This document shows, piece after piece, positions 20,149-31,484 of a DNA stretch of 64,000 nt (position 1 is its first letter; each line of letters starts with the position of its first letter). The notes under the pieces were generated by a model. That model saw only the letters and a list, made by a program, of their open reading frames with translations, was not told the DNA's origin and did no database searches. Source of the stretch: Hyphomicrobiales bacterium (GTDB lineage: Bacteria; Pseudomonadota; Alphaproteobacteria; Rhizobiales; Rhizobiaceae); assembly GCA_900466475.1 (NCBI GenBank), contig UBMI01000002.1, positions 124,001 to 188,000 on the forward strand, read 5' to 3'. The translations under genes and the position numbers were made by a program.

Positions 20149-21051
20149 TTAGCCCTTGAGGACTTCAACCAGCGTCTTGCCGAGGCGAGCCGGAGATGGC
20201 GACACCTTGATGCCTGCCGATTCCATTGCCGCGATCTTCGATTCCGCGTCGCCCTTGCCGCCGGAAACTACAGCACCGGCATGGCCCATGGTGCGGCCCT
20301 TCGGTGCCGTACGGCCTGCGATGAAGCCGGCCATCGGCTTCTTGCGGCCCTTCTTGGCTTCGTCCTTGAGGAACTGTGCCGCGTCTTCTTCGGCCGAGCC
20401 GCCGATTTCGCCGATCATGATGATCGAGGTCGTGGCTTCGTCGGCCAGGAACATTTCGAGCACGTCGATGAATTCGGTGCCCTTGACCGGGTCGCCGCCG
20501 ATGCCGACAGCCGTCGTCTGGCCGAGACCTTCATTGGAAGTCTGGAAGACGGCTTCGTAGGTCAGCGTGCCCGAGCGGGAAACGATACCAACAGAACCCT
20601 TGCGGAAGATCGAGCCCGGCATGATGCCGATCTTGCATTCTTCCGGCGTCAGGATGCCCGGGCAGTTCGGTCCGAGCAGGCGCGACTTGGAACGGTCGAG
20701 GCGGGCCTTGACGCGAACCATGTCCATGACCGGGATGCCTTCGGTGATGCAGGTGATGAACGGGATCTCGGCGTCGATCGCTTCGATGATCGCATCGGCG
20801 GCACCTGCCGGCGGAACATAGATGACGGACGCGTTGGCGCCGGTCTTTTCCTTGCCCTCGGCAACAGTTGCGAAGATCGGCAGGCTTTCGCCCTTGGAGC
20901 CGGTCCAGGTTTCGCCACCCTTCTTCGGGTGAATACCACCGACCATCTGCGTACCGTAGTAAGCGAGCGCCTGTTCGGTGTGGAACGTGCCGGTCTTGCC
21001 GGTTAGGCCCTGAACCAGAACCTTGGTGTCTTTGTTGACGAGAATGGACAT
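20149..21051 (-). CDS. sucD: Succinyl-CoA synthetase alpha subunit
   Basis: ADP/GDP-forming succinyl-CoA ligase alpha subunit, 300 residues from ATG 21051 ([24 protein letters not shown]). Upstream in-frame codons exist but the family starts here. CoA-binding Rossmann region [36 protein letters not shown], and the phosphohistidine loop [17 protein letters not shown] with its conserved His. It forms a heterodimer with the sucC product, from which it is separated by a DUF1579-like gene. Confidence 0.97.
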   Translation of the reverse strand: MSILVNKDTKVLVQGLTGKTGTFHTEQALAYYGTQMVGGIHPKKGGETWTGSKGESLPIFATVAEGKEKTGANASVIYVPPAGAADAIIEAIDAEIPFITCITEGIPVMDMVRVKARLDRSKSRLLGPNCPGILTPEECKIGIMPGSIFRKGSVGIVSRSGTLTYEAVFQTSNEGLGQTTAVGIGGDPVKGTEFIDVLEMFLADEATTSIIMIGEIGGSAEEDAAQFLKDEAKKGRKKPMAGFIAGRTAPKGRTMGHAGAVVSGGKGDAESKIAAMESAGIKVSPSPARLGKTLVEVLKG

Positions 21052-21064
21052 GCGAGGCCTTTGT

Positions 21065-21556
21065 TTAGGAGAGGTTGGAAGACGTGAGGGACGCGCGACG
21101 ATAGGTGCCGCTGACGACCTCCTGCCAAGTATCGCTGCCTGCAGGCGAAAAGCTGACGCCCATCCGGTAGCAGTCTTCATTTTCAAATGTGAATACGGTG
21201 CGCTGTCTGCCGCGCGGCGAAGCCTTCATCAGCACCAGTTCATTGCCATTCCACGCGCCGGAAGCCGGTGAGGGCGGAGCAAAACCGACGCTGTCGAACT
21301 GGTAGAGCTTGTAGCTCTGGTCCGAACCGTCGAAGCCAAAAACATTGCGGGCTTCGAAGGAAATTTCTCCGTCACGCATCTGGCGGTAGGATTGCTCGAC
21401 GAAGAACCCGCCGAATAGCGCCTCGCCGGAGAGCGAAGCGCTGGCTTTGCCTTCCTTCGTCCAGGCCGAAGCCGCGACATGCTCTTCCCCTTCCCAGAGG
21501 CCGGCAAAGGCCTCCAGGCGGAAATGAGCAGCACTGGGCGTGGACTGGGAAGCCAT
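21065..21556 (-). CDS. DUF1579-like protein of unknown function
   Basis: 163 residues from ATG 21556; a TTG at 21568 overlapping the sucC stop is the alternative. The sequence [45 protein letters not shown] and [12 protein letters not shown] has the layout of lipocalin-like DUF1579 proteins. No signal peptide, so probably cytoplasmic. It lies between sucC and sucD, 8 bp past the sucC stop and 13 bp before the sucD start, so it must be in the same mRNA as succinyl-CoA synthetase. Function unknown. Confidence 0.75.
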   Translation of the reverse strand: MASQSTPSAAHFRLEAFAGLWEGEEHVAASAWTKEGKASASLSGEALFGGFFVEQSYRQMRDGEISFEARNVFGFDGSDQSYKLYQFDSVGFAPPSPASGAWNGNELVLMKASPRGRQRTVFTFENEDCYRMGVSFSPAGSDTWQEVVSGTYRRASLTSSNLS

Positions 21557-21564
21557 GACCGTTC

Positions 21565-22758
<1,194 letters not shown>

Positions 22759-22794
22759 GGGTTTATCCCTATTTCGATAACGTCAGCGCACCGA

Positions 22795-23775
<981 letters not shown>

Positions 23776-23820
23776 TCAAAATCCGTCGGGCGACGCGCGG
23801 GCATCGCCCAATGTCGCAAT

Positions 23821-23849
23821 CGCATAGACCTAAAGCCAAAAAATGGCAA
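23821..23849 (-). promoter_or_regulatory. Candidate sigma-70 promoter of mdh
   Basis: On the minus strand TTGCCA (23844-23849) and TATGCG (23821-23826) are separated by exactly 17 bases, upstream of mdh. The -35 matches the consensus at 4 of 6 positions and the -10 is weak. Prediction only. Confidence 0.4.
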
Positions 23850-23896
23850 TGCATTATTTTTGGTGCAGCAATTTCAATCGTTTAGATATCAAAATT

Positions 23897-23912
23897 CTTA
23901 CGTAAACGTAAG
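23897..23912. promoter_or_regulatory. Candidate operator upstream of mdh
   Basis: CTTACGTAAACGTAAG is a perfect inverted repeat (CTTACG-TAAA-CGTAAG) 140-155 bp upstream of the mdh start and 20 bp beyond the zapE stop. It resembles, from memory, the ACGTnnACGT-type dyad of MerR-family LiuR regulators. It lies upstream of the predicted -35, a position suited to an activator. Binding protein not established. Confidence 0.45.
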
Positions 23913-23931
23913 ATCAATTGTCACCAAAGTG

Positions 23932-25095
23932 TTACTCGGCAGCCCGCTGTTGATGATGCGCTGCGAGATATTCGGCGCTTCTCATTTCGAAAAGACGAGA
24001 CACCGTGCGATCGAATTCAAAACCTTCGGTTCCGCGCCTTTCGGCGAGCAGATCTTCAGGCATGGCGGCAGCGGAAACGCAAAGGCGGACGCCGTGATCG
24101 TAGAACGTATCGATCAGAATGATGAAGCGCTTGATCTGGTTCCGCTTTTCAGGGCCGAGCAAGGGAATGTGATCAAGGAAGATCGTATCGAAGCGTTCGG
24201 CGATGGCCAGGAAATCGGCAGCGCCCAGCGGTTTTTCGCAGAGATCCGAGAAGGAGAAGCGCGCCATGCGATCGACGGCGAGCGGCACATCGATCGCTCG
24301 TCCCTTCATAGCGATCTGCGTCGGCAAGGCCTTGCGGCCGTGCAGCGCCTGCGTCCACGACGCATCCATCGCCATGTCGGTGCGCTCATCGATCGGCACG
24401 AGATAGACCGGTTGGCTGTTCAGCTTCTCCATCCGGTAATCGGTCGGCGAATCGAGCGTGACGATCTCGACATGCTTCTTCAGGAGATCGATGAAGGGCA
24501 GGAAGAGGCCGCGATTGAGGCCATCCCTGTAGAGATTGTCAGGCTCGACATTCGAGGTCGCCACCAGCACGCAGCCGCGCGCAAAGAGCTCGGAAAACAG
24601 CCGCGATAGGATCATCGCATCGGCGATATCGGTGACGGTGAATTCGTCGAAGCAGAGCAGCTCCGCTTCCTCGAAAAGAGCGGCGGCGACAGGCGGCATA
24701 GGATCGGCCTGCTTCGTTTCGCCGTTCTTCAGCTTCTGCCGATGGGCGGCGATGCGATTGTGCACATCGGCCATGAACTCATGAAAATGCGCGCGCCGCT
24801 TTTTCCGGCATGGCGCCATCTGGAAGAACATGTCCATGAGCATCGTCTTGCCGCGCCCGACGCTGCCATGGATATAGAGGCCCTTGATGCCGGCCTCCGC
24901 CTTCTTCTTGGATGCGAACAACCAACCGAGTGCGCTGCTCTTGGCCGCAGGCCGCTTCTGCTTGAGAGCGGCAAGTATCCGGTCGAGGCACTTGGCCACA
25001 TCCATCTGGGCAGAATCAACCTGCAACGTCCCCGATGCGGTCAGCGATTTGAGCTGCTCGGTGACGCTGAGCGAATAGTCTGGCATTGGCTGCAT
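23932..25095 (-). CDS. zapE: Cell division protein ZapE (AFG1-family ATPase)
   Basis: 387-residue P-loop ATPase. Walker A GSVGRGKTMLMD near residues 77-88, Walker B LLCFDEFTVTDIADAM, and VATSNVEPDNLYRDGLNR match the AFG1/LACE1/ZapE family, which in Escherichia coli acts at the Z-ring and in mitochondria in protein quality control. It lies between omp19 and mdh on the same strand. Confidence 0.93.
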   Translation of the reverse strand: MQPMPDYSLSVTEQLKSLTASGTLQVDSAQMDVAKCLDRILAALKQKRPAAKSSALGWLFASKKKAEAGIKGLYIHGSVGRGKTMLMDMFFQMAPCRKKRRAHFHEFMADVHNRIAAHRQKLKNGETKQADPMPPVAAALFEEAELLCFDEFTVTDIADAMILSRLFSELFARGCVLVATSNVEPDNLYRDGLNRGLFLPFIDLLKKHVEIVTLDSPTDYRMEKLNSQPVYLVPIDERTDMAMDASWTQALHGRKALPTQIAMKGRAIDVPLAVDRMARFSFSDLCEKPLGAADFLAIAERFDTIFLDHIPLLGPEKRNQIKRFIILIDTFYDHGVRLCVSAAAMPEDLLAERRGTEGFEFDRTVSRLFEMRSAEYLAAHHQQRAAE

Positions 25096-25119
25096 GAGGG
25101 CTTGTCCGCCTATGCGTAA

Positions 25120-25137
25120 CCGGCGGAACCCCGCCGG
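25120..25137. promoter_or_regulatory. Hairpin between omp19 and zapE
   Basis: CCGGCGG-AACC-CCGCCGG is a perfect 7-bp stem with a four-base loop, 7 bp past the omp19 stop and 25 bp before the zapE start. No T-run follows, so it may reduce but need not stop transcription into zapE. Confidence 0.35.
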
Positions 25138-25143
25138 ACTGAC

Positions 25144-25653
25144 TTACCGGCTGAGGGTGATCGGCTGCCCGGTCGAGGTCTGGCCATTGAAGCTGTTGTC
25201 GGCAACCTTGTAGACGGAACCGATCTGGTTGCCGCTGCGGTCCTTGAGCAGAACCTGCTTGCCGGACACTTCCCAGGAGCCCATGGCTGTCAACTCGCCG
25301 ACGCAACCGCGCGTACCGCCGCGCGATCCGCTGCCGAGATTGGTGAGCGTTAGGAACATGTCGCACGTGCCGTTGACACGCCAGCTGCCGACCATCGATT
25401 CCTTGGTGACATCAAGCGAAGTCGCTGGTGCAGCACCACCCGGCTGGACACCCGCCATCGGCGCCGTCGAGGTCGGGGCGGCAGGAAACTGCCCGGCCGG
25501 AGGAGGCAGCTGGCCACCCTGTACGGAAGGTACCGGCTGCGCAGTCAGCGGCGGAGGCGCACTGTTACTGCTGTAATCATATGAGGTGCGCTGGCATCCC
25601 GCCAAGGCCAGAGCGGCCGTTAGACCCGTCACCACATATCGCAACTGCATCAT
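25144..25653 (-). CDS. omp19: Outer-membrane lipoprotein, Omp19-like with Inh protease-inhibitor domain
   Basis: 169 residues from ATG 25653, chosen because GGGAG lies just upstream. A short lipoprotein signal (LALAGC, lipobox Cys about residue 19) is followed by a Pro/Gln/Ala-rich linker and an AprI/Inh-type beta-barrel domain: [38 protein letters not shown], and [15 protein letters not shown] at the end. The last segment matches my recollection of Brucella Omp19, a lipoprotein reported to inhibit proteases. Location: outer membrane, inferred from the lipobox. Confidence 0.85.
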   Translation of the reverse strand: MMQLRYVVTGLTAALALAGCQRTSYDYSSNSAPPPLTAQPVPSVQGGQLPPPAGQFPAAPTSTAPMAGVQPGGAAPATSLDVTKESMVGSWRVNGTCDMFLTLTNLGSGSRGGTRGCVGELTAMGSWEVSGKQVLLKDRSGNQIGSVYKVADNSFNGQTSTGQPITLSR

Positions 25654-25705
25654 CAAGCTCCCGAATGTCCGCCTCAACCGCAGAGATATTTCAATTCTGG
25701 GTTCG

Positions 25706-25734
25706 AATTACCGTATTTCACTTTGGTTAATCAA
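25706..25734 (-). promoter_or_regulatory. Possible promoter of omp19
   Basis: On the minus strand TTGATT (25729-25734) and GTAATT (25706-25711) with a 17-base spacer lie about 55-80 bp upstream of the omp19 start, in the AT-rich gap after the nucleotidyltransferase gene. Weak match. Confidence 0.3.
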
Positions 25735-25787
25735 GTCAGCACAATACAAATCAGCCTTCGAGACACCTATGGCGAAGCCGGCACAAT

Positions 25788-26612
25788 TCAACCAACCGCT
25801 CGCCGGACTTCTTGCTGGTAAAATATGTCAGCAAGGTGTTGTGCCCGGGCGTCCGCTTCCTGATCAAGTTTGATTCGATCGGCGAGGTCCTGATAACGCT
25901 CAATTGATGCCGCGAGAAAGGACTGGATGCGCTTGGGCGGCAGGCCCTCGCCCATCTCGCGGGTCCGGCCTTTGACGATCACCAATTCATGAATCGCCTT
26001 GCGCAAGTCCTCATCGATGGTGACTGCGGCCAGACATTGCATCATGTTCATCGGCGGCAGCTTCTGAAAGCCATTCGAGTGCATCCATTCGAGCGCAATT
26101 GCCGGACGGATCGCATAAAGCAGCTTCTTGAGCCTTATCGGACCGTCCCCATGCGTCTGCCAGTGACTGCGCAGCAGACCGACATAGTGCAGCGCGACCT
26201 TCGGCGGCAACATGATCTCGTCAAGCACGTTGGAAAGACGGCTGCGAAATCCGGGCTCCTCTTCATAAGCGATTGGCGATTTTACCCATTCGACGACAAC
26301 GGCATTGCCTTTGAGCGCGAGCAGCAGCGCCTTGCGCAAATCCCAACCGCCAGTGTCGATATCACCCACGATCGGAAACTCGATCACATCTCGATGCGAG
26401 ATCAGTCCGATATGGTCGGCGACCGGACGGACATAGACGAAACGGCAATCATAATCGCTGTCGGGTGAGGGAAAGCCCCAGGCACGGCTTCCGCTTTCGA
26501 TCGCAAAACCGATGCGGATACCCTGTTGTTTGACAGAGGCAAGCCGCGAACGGATTTCGGCGACCGCCTCGGAATCAAAATCTTCGATGCCGGCTGAAGC
26601 GTCAGCACTCAC
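25788..26612 (-). CDS. Predicted nucleotidyltransferase (COG3541-like)
   Basis: 274 residues. [29 protein letters not shown] (given here as two blocks: GSRAWGF and SDYDCRF) is the DNA-polymerase-beta-type nucleotidyltransferase core, with Gly-Ser and Asp-x-Asp metal ligands near residues 43-57. The rest has no motif I know. Translation starts at a GTG that overlaps the sdhB stop as GTGA, so it is translationally coupled to sdhB. No antitoxin-like or HEPN partner is adjacent. Substrate (nucleotide transfer to RNA, protein or small molecule) unknown. Confidence 0.8.
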   Translation of the reverse strand: MSADASAGIEDFDSEAVAEIRSRLASVKQQGIRIGFAIESGSRAWGFPSPDSDYDCRFVYVRPVADHIGLISHRDVIEFPIVGDIDTGGWDLRKALLLALKGNAVVVEWVKSPIAYEEEPGFRSRLSNVLDEIMLPPKVALHYVGLLRSHWQTHGDGPIRLKKLLYAIRPAIALEWMHSNGFQKLPPMNMMQCLAAVTIDEDLRKAIHELVIVKGRTREMGEGLPPKRIQSFLAASIERYQDLADRIKLDQEADARAQHLADIFYQQEVRRAVG

Positions 26613-27388
26613 ACGCGACGCTCAACCATCATCTTCTTGATTTCGGCGATCGCCTTGGCCGGGTTCAGACCCTTCGGGCAGGTCTGCGCGCAGTTCATGA
26701 TCGTGTGGCAACGATAAAGGCGGAACGGATCCTCGAGATTGTCGAGGCGCTCGCCGGTCGCTTCGTCTCTGGAGTCGATCAGCCAGCGATAGGCCTGGAG
26801 CAGGACGGCCGGTCCGAGATAACGGTCGCCGTTCCACCAGTAGCTCGGACAGGAGGTCGAGCAGCAGGCGCAGAGAATGCACTCATAGAGGCCGTCGAGC
26901 TTCTGACGGTCTTCGTGGCTCTGCTTCCATTCCTTGGCTGGCGTCGGCGAAACCGTCTTCAGCCAAGGCTCGATCGAGCGGTGCTGGGCATAGAAATTGC
27001 TGAGATCGGGAACCAGATCCTTGACGACAGGCATATGCGGCAGCGGGTAGATCTTCACCGTGCCCTTGATGTCGTCCATGCCCTTGGTGCAGGCGAGCGT
27101 GTTCGTGCCGTCGATGTTCATCGCGCAGGAACCGCAGATGCCTTCACGACAGGAACGGCGCAGCGTCAGCGTCGGATCGATCTTGTTCTTGATGTAGAGA
27201 AGCGCATCGAGAACCATCGGTCCGCAATCATCGACATCGATGTAGAATGTATCGATCGACGGGTTCTGGCCGTCATCCGGGCTCCAGCGATAGACGCGGA
27301 ACTCGCGGGTGTTCTTGGCACCCGCCGGCTTCGGCCACACCTTGCCTTCGCGCATCTGGGAGTTTTTAGGGAGAGCGAGTTCAACCAT
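26609..27388 (-). CDS. sdhB: Succinate dehydrogenase iron-sulfur subunit
   Basis: Complex II iron-sulfur protein, 259 residues, carrying electrons from FAD to quinone. Three cluster motifs: [13 protein letters not shown] (2Fe-2S), [16 protein letters not shown] (4Fe-4S) and [17 protein letters not shown] (3Fe-4S). It follows sdhA by 15 bp. Its stop overlaps the next gene. Confidence 0.98.
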   Translation of the reverse strand: MVELALPKNSQMREGKVWPKPAGAKNTREFRVYRWSPDDGQNPSIDTFYIDVDDCGPMVLDALLYIKNKIDPTLTLRRSCREGICGSCAMNIDGTNTLACTKGMDDIKGTVKIYPLPHMPVVKDLVPDLSNFYAQHRSIEPWLKTVSPTPAKEWKQSHEDRQKLDGLYECILCACCSTSCPSYWWNGDRYLGPAVLLQAYRWLIDSRDEATGERLDNLEDPFRLYRCHTIMNCAQTCPKGLNPAKAIAEIKKMMVERRV

Positions 27389-27403
27389 GTCAGGTTCCTC
27401 TGA

Positions 27404-29245
27404 TCAGTATACGCGTGCCTTCGGCTCGATCTTGTGGGGATCGATGCCGTCTGCGATGAGGTCGGTGTGGACAGGCCGGTAGTCGAGCTTCACGTCGCCC
27501 GCCTCGTTCACCCAGGCCAGCGTGTGTTTGCGCCAATTGACGTCGTCGCGGCCTGCGAACGGACCTGACGTGTAGTCTTCGCGGGCATGCGAACCGCGGC
27601 TTTCCTTGCGGGCTTCGGCGCCGTAGATCGTCGTGATGGCGTTTGCCATCAGGTTCTGCAGTTCCAGCGTCTCGACGAGGTCGGAATTCCAGATCATCGA
27701 GCGGTCGGTGACCTTGATGTCCTTGAGTTCGCCCCAGATTTCCGAAAGACGGCGGCAGCCGGATTCCAGCGATTCCTGGGTGCGGAACACGGCCGCGTCT
27801 TCCTGCATGGCGCGCTGCATCTTCTCGCGCAGCACGGCAGTCGGCGTGCCGCCACTGGCGTAACGCAGGCCGTCGAAACGGTCCATGATCTTGTCGCAGG
27901 CAGCCTTGTTCAGCGCCGGCACCGGTGCGTCGCGATCAATGATCTCGCCGGCACGGATCGCCGCAGCGCGGCCGAAGACCACGAGGTCGATCAGCGAGTT
28001 GGAGCCAAGACGGTTTGCGCCGTGAACCGAGGCGCAGCCGGCTTCACCGACGGCCATCAGGCCGGGGATGATACGTTCCGGGTTGGAGCTGTCGGCATTC
28101 AACACCTCGCCCCAATAGTTCGTGGGAATACCGCCCATATTGTAATGGACGGTCGGCAGAACCGGGATCGGTTCGCGGGTCACATCGACGCCGGCGAAGA
28201 TCTTGGCGCTCTCGGAAATACCCGGCAGGCGCTCATGCAGCACGGCCGGATCGAGATGGTCGAGATGCAGGAAGATGTGGTCCTTGTTCTTGCCGACACC
28301 GCGGCCTTCACGGATTTCCAACGTCATGCACCGCGAAACGACGTCGCGCGAGGCGAGGTCCTTGGCCGACGGCGCATAACGCTCCATGAAGCGCTCGCCT
28401 TCGGAATTGACGAGGTAACCGCCTTCGCCGCGCGCGCCTTCCGTGATCAGACAGCCGGAGCCGTAGATGCCGGTCGGGTGGAACTGCACGAATTCCATGT
28501 CCTGCAGCGGCAGGCCCGCACGCGCGATCATACCGCCGCCGTCACCGGTGCAGGTATGGGCAGAGGTTGCCGAGAAATAGGCGCGGCCGTAACCGCCGGT
28601 CGCCAGCACCACCATCTTGGCGGCAAAGCGATGGATCGTGCCGTCGTCGAGACACCAGGCTACGACGCCGGTGCAGCGGCTGCCGTCATCGGACATGATG
28701 AGGTCGAGAGCGAAATATTCGACGAAGAACTCGGCGTTGTTGCGCAGCGACTGCCCGTAGAGCGTATGAAGGATGGCATGGCCGGTACGGTCGGCAACGG
28801 CGCAGGTGCGCTGTACCGGCGGGCCCTCGCCGAAATTCTGCATGTGACCGCCGAACGGGCGCTGGTAGATCTTGCCTTCCTCGTTACGCGAGAAGGGCAC
28901 GCCGTAATGCTCGAGCTCATAGACCGCCTTAGGCGCTTCCATTGTCAGATACTGCATGGCATCGACGTCGCCGAGCCAGTCGGAACCCTTGACGGTATCG
29001 TAGAGGTGCCACTGCCAGCTATCGGGCGTCATGTTTTGCAGCGAGGCGGCAATACCGCCCTGGGCGGCAACCGTGTGCGAGCGGGTCGGGAATACCTTGG
29101 TGATGCAGGCCGTGCGAAAGCCCTGTTCGGCCATGCCGAGCGTGGCGCGCAGGCCGGCGCCGCCGGCGCCGACGACGATCACGTCATAGGAGTGATCGAC
29201 ATAGGTGTAGGCCTTCCCATTCTGAGCGGGTGAAGACGTTGCCAT
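27404..29245 (-). CDS. sdhA: Succinate dehydrogenase flavoprotein subunit
   Basis: FAD-binding catalytic subunit of complex II, 613 residues. FAD-binding [14 protein letters not shown], the covalent-FAD His in [14 protein letters not shown], active-site regions [20 protein letters not shown] (split: [16 protein letters not shown]) and [20 protein letters not shown]. It lies 7 bp downstream of sdhD. Confidence 0.98.
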   Translation of the reverse strand: MATSSPAQNGKAYTYVDHSYDVIVVGAGGAGLRATLGMAEQGFRTACITKVFPTRSHTVAAQGGIAASLQNMTPDSWQWHLYDTVKGSDWLGDVDAMQYLTMEAPKAVYELEHYGVPFSRNEEGKIYQRPFGGHMQNFGEGPPVQRTCAVADRTGHAILHTLYGQSLRNNAEFFVEYFALDLIMSDDGSRCTGVVAWCLDDGTIHRFAAKMVVLATGGYGRAYFSATSAHTCTGDGGGMIARAGLPLQDMEFVQFHPTGIYGSGCLITEGARGEGGYLVNSEGERFMERYAPSAKDLASRDVVSRCMTLEIREGRGVGKNKDHIFLHLDHLDPAVLHERLPGISESAKIFAGVDVTREPIPVLPTVHYNMGGIPTNYWGEVLNADSSNPERIIPGLMAVGEAGCASVHGANRLGSNSLIDLVVFGRAAAIRAGEIIDRDAPVPALNKAACDKIMDRFDGLRYASGGTPTAVLREKMQRAMQEDAAVFRTQESLESGCRRLSEIWGELKDIKVTDRSMIWNSDLVETLELQNLMANAITTIYGAEARKESRGSHAREDYTSGPFAGRDDVNWRKHTLAWVNEAGDVKLDYRPVHTDLIADGIDPHKIEPKARVY

Positions 29246-29252
29246 GATACGG

Positions 29253-29633
29253 TTATCCTACGAATGCGATTTTCAGAATGGCGAAGAGACAGAGGCCTGC
29301 GATCAGCACCGCAAAGAACGTATTCAGCATCAGCAGCAGCAACTTGCCGATCTCGCCGTGAACGTAGTCCTCGATGATGACCTGCATGCCGAGCTTCATG
29401 TGGATGGTGCCGGATATGACCATCAGGCCCATGATGACGGCGACGAACGGGTTCGACAGCGCTCGAACCACGTCGGCATAAGGCGCGCCGGCATAGACGA
29501 TCATGAAGATGGCGAAAAAGATGATGAGGGGCACATTGGCGACGGCCGTCAGGCGCTGGCGCCAGAAATGATCGGTGCCTTCCTTGGCGGAGCCGAGGCC
29601 GCGAACCTTGCCCAGAGGAGTGCGCATATCCAT
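29253..29633 (-). CDS. sdhD: Succinate dehydrogenase membrane anchor subunit
   Basis: 126-residue small membrane subunit of complex II. Three hydrophobic helices ([54 protein letters not shown]). The haem-ligand type His lies in [21 protein letters not shown] (SGTIH and DYVHGE parts). The start was set at [14 protein letters not shown], the usual alphaproteobacterial N terminus; the frame is open much further upstream across sdhC in another frame. Confidence 0.93.
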   Translation of the reverse strand: MDMRTPLGKVRGLGSAKEGTDHFWRQRLTAVANVPLIIFFAIFMIVYAGAPYADVVRALSNPFVAVIMGLMVISGTIHMKLGMQVIIEDYVHGEIGKLLLLMLNTFFAVLIAGLCLFAILKIAFVG

Positions 29634-29644
29634 GAGTGCGACCT

Positions 29645-30037
29645 TCAGAAGCGAATGATGAAGCCGATCACCCAGACCAGCACGGTCAGACAGAGCGATC
29701 CGATGATATTGGCGATTGCGAGCTTGGTCGAGAATTCCTTCTCGAAGCCATGTCCAAGGTCCCACATGAAGTGGCGGAAGCCGCCGAGCAGGTGGTGGAT
29801 CAATGCCCAGGTGTAACCGAGCAGGACAAGCTTGCCGATAATGCTGCCAAGCACCCAGTTGGCCCAGTCGTAGTAGGCCTGGCCGGTGGCGGCCGCGATC
29901 AGCCACCAGGCAATCAGCAGCGTGCCGAAATAGAGAGCGCCACCGGTGATACGGTGAACGATCGACATGACCATGGTGGGGATTGGCTTGTAAATTTGCA
30001 GATGCGGCGACAGGGGCCGGTTTGTCACATTCGCCAT
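29645..30037 (-). CDS. sdhC: Succinate dehydrogenase cytochrome b556 subunit
   Basis: 130-residue haem b membrane subunit, first gene of sdhCDAB. From [17 protein letters not shown], with the signature [26 protein letters not shown] and the haem-ligand region [19 protein letters not shown] ([14 protein letters not shown]). CGAGG precedes the ATG; the frame extends 15 codons upstream without support. Confidence 0.95.
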   Translation of the reverse strand: MANVTNRPLSPHLQIYKPIPTMVMSIVHRITGGALYFGTLLIAWWLIAAATGQAYYDWANWVLGSIIGKLVLLGYTWALIHHLLGGFRHFMWDLGHGFEKEFSTKLAIANIIGSLCLTVLVWVIGFIIRF

Positions 30038-30339
30038 CAGAACCTCGCGGCGTCTTCTCTTTGCCCTTGATGTCAGGGGCATTCTCAGTCAACCACACGA
30101 ATGACAAAATTCTGTGTGCGTTGCATCAATCTCGACGTTTAATCACCGAAACCCCTGACGACAAGCATAATTGCTGCCTGCTTTTAATTTAATCGATTCG
30201 CGTTACCGGGAAGTTTTCACGGCCGCGAAACTCGTCTCTTTCGCTCTATTTTTAAGCTGACTGCACGCCTGCGTGGACAAGATCAGCCTTTTGGCGCAAT
30301 CTGGCGTTAACGATTTGTTAGCGTTTCGGAGTTTGGTCC
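30038..30339. other. Intergenic region between sdhC and the exported-protein gene
   Basis: About 300 bp between divergent genes. It should hold the sdhCDAB promoter (minus) and the promoter of the gene at 30340 (plus). It is AT-rich around 30170-30200. I see no clear sigma-70 pair with correct spacing for sdh and no FNR/FixK dyad. A near-match CtrA box lies at 30307-30321. No gene seen. Confidence 0.6.
30307..30321 (+). promoter_or_regulatory. Near-match CtrA box
   Basis: TTAA-CGATTTG-TTAG: the CtrA layout TTAA-N7-TTAA with one mismatch in the second half, ending 18 bp before the ATG at 30340. Its very short distance to the start codon weakens the case. Confidence 0.25.
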
Positions 30340-30834
30340 ATGTTTCCCAGTCTGCCCAAGGCCGCCCTTGCTCTTATCGCGGTGCTGGCAGCACTGCCAG
30401 CCGCAGCTGGAGAGCGCCACTTCGATCATCGCTTTCCGCGCCACAACGGCTTTAATGACGGCGTCTTCCTCGGCAGGCGCACCCACTGGGACAGTGGCCT
30501 GCATTTCACACGTGACAACGTCATCCGCTATCGCCCGCGCACCCCTTTTCTCAGGCAGTTCAATTATCCGGGGACAAACCGTTACGGCCGCAACAACATC
30601 GTCGTCATCACATCCCAGCCCCAGAATTATGATCAGAATTACGGGAGCAACGGCGTCTACGCTGGGTCGTCCTATGCCTATCAGGCGGATGGCGGGACCT
30701 ATGTCGGCGGCGACGGGTACTATCGTCTGGCTGCGCCGGAACGCAACCTTGCCCCGAAGGCCAAGGTGATCGATGTCGGAATTGCCGACGATCCCTGCTC
30801 TTATGAGGCCAATGTCTGCGTCATCAGACCCTAA
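30340..30834 (+). CDS. Exported protein of unknown function
   Basis: 164 residues with a signal peptide (LPKAALALIAVLAALPAAAG, about residues 5-24). The mature protein is rich in Tyr, Asn, Gly and Arg (QNYDQNYGSNGVYAGSSYAY and similar) and ends with a possible disulphide, CSYEANVC. CGGAG precedes the ATG. No family recognised; a periplasmic or surface role is only inferred from the signal peptide. It overlaps the 3' end of the convergent methyltransferase gene by 4 bp. Confidence 0.8.
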   Translation: MFPSLPKAALALIAVLAALPAAAGERHFDHRFPRHNGFNDGVFLGRRTHWDSGLHFTRDNVIRYRPRTPFLRQFNYPGTNRYGRNNIVVITSQPQNYDQNYGSNGVYAGSSYAYQADGGTYVGGDGYYRLAAPERNLAPKAKVIDVGIADDPCSYEANVCVIRP

Positions 30835-31478
30835 GGCCTGAACCGCCAGACCGTCGTCTTCTTGACCTCGCTGTCTTCAAGCGCCCGGGTGACGGGCACT
30901 TCATAGACGGCGCAGAATTCCAGCCTATCCCTTGGCAAATAGGTGCGCCCGGGATCGCCGACCAGCACATCCTTGCCCTCGGCCGCGAGCGCCTCGAACC
31001 AAGGCACCAGCGCACCGGCGAAGGATTTGTCGTAGAAAACGTCGCCTGCGAGAACCACATCGGCATCGACGTTCTGACCAATCAGATCGGTCTCGTTGAA
31101 GTCCAGCGAGACCGAATTGGCGGCCGCATTCAGCCGCACCGCCGTCTGCGACCACGGATCGATATCGGAGGCCGTCACCTTGGCCGCACCAGCCTGGCTT
31201 GCGGCAACTCCCACCAATCCGGAACCGCTGGCGAAATCCAGTATGCGCTTTCCTTTGACCGTTTCGGGGTGATCGAGAACGTAGCGCGCCAGCCCCTGAC
31301 CACCCGCCCAGGCAAAGGCCCAGAAAGGCGGCGGCAGGCCGATCGCCTCCAGCTCTTCCTCCGTCTTCAGCCAGAGCTCATGGGCTTCGCTCGCCAGATA
31401 GAGCCGAATCTCCGGCACATGCGGCGGCGCAAGCAGGCTGGTATTGGCGCGGATGAAGGTTTCCGGATCGGTTTTCAA
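30831..31478 (-). CDS. Class I SAM-dependent methyltransferase, ETFB-lysine-methyltransferase-like
   Basis: 215 residues of the seven-beta-strand methyltransferase fold: SAM-binding ILDFASGSGLVGVAA, ASDIDPWSQTAVRLNAAAN, then VVLAGDVFYDKSFA. The GDVFYD motif and overall layout resemble the lysine methyltransferases that modify electron-transfer flavoprotein beta subunit (ETFBKMT/COG3897). The substrate is inferred from similarity only. It lies just downstream of the EVE gene (6 bp). Confidence 0.8.
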   Translation of the reverse strand: MKTDPETFIRANTSLLAPPHVPEIRLYLASEAHELWLKTEEELEAIGLPPPFWAFAWAGGQGLARYVLDHPETVKGKRILDFASGSGLVGVAASQAGAAKVTASDIDPWSQTAVRLNAAANSVSLDFNETDLIGQNVDADVVLAGDVFYDKSFAGALVPWFEALAAEGKDVLVGDPGRTYLPRDRLEFCAVYEVPVTRALEDSEVKKTTVWRFRP

Positions 31479-31484
31479 AGCTGC

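Noticed and set aside
25695..25712. A T-loop-like sequence, GGTTCGAATTACC, suggesting a tRNA
   Set aside because: No pairing T-arm, acceptor stem or anticodon arm can be built around it.
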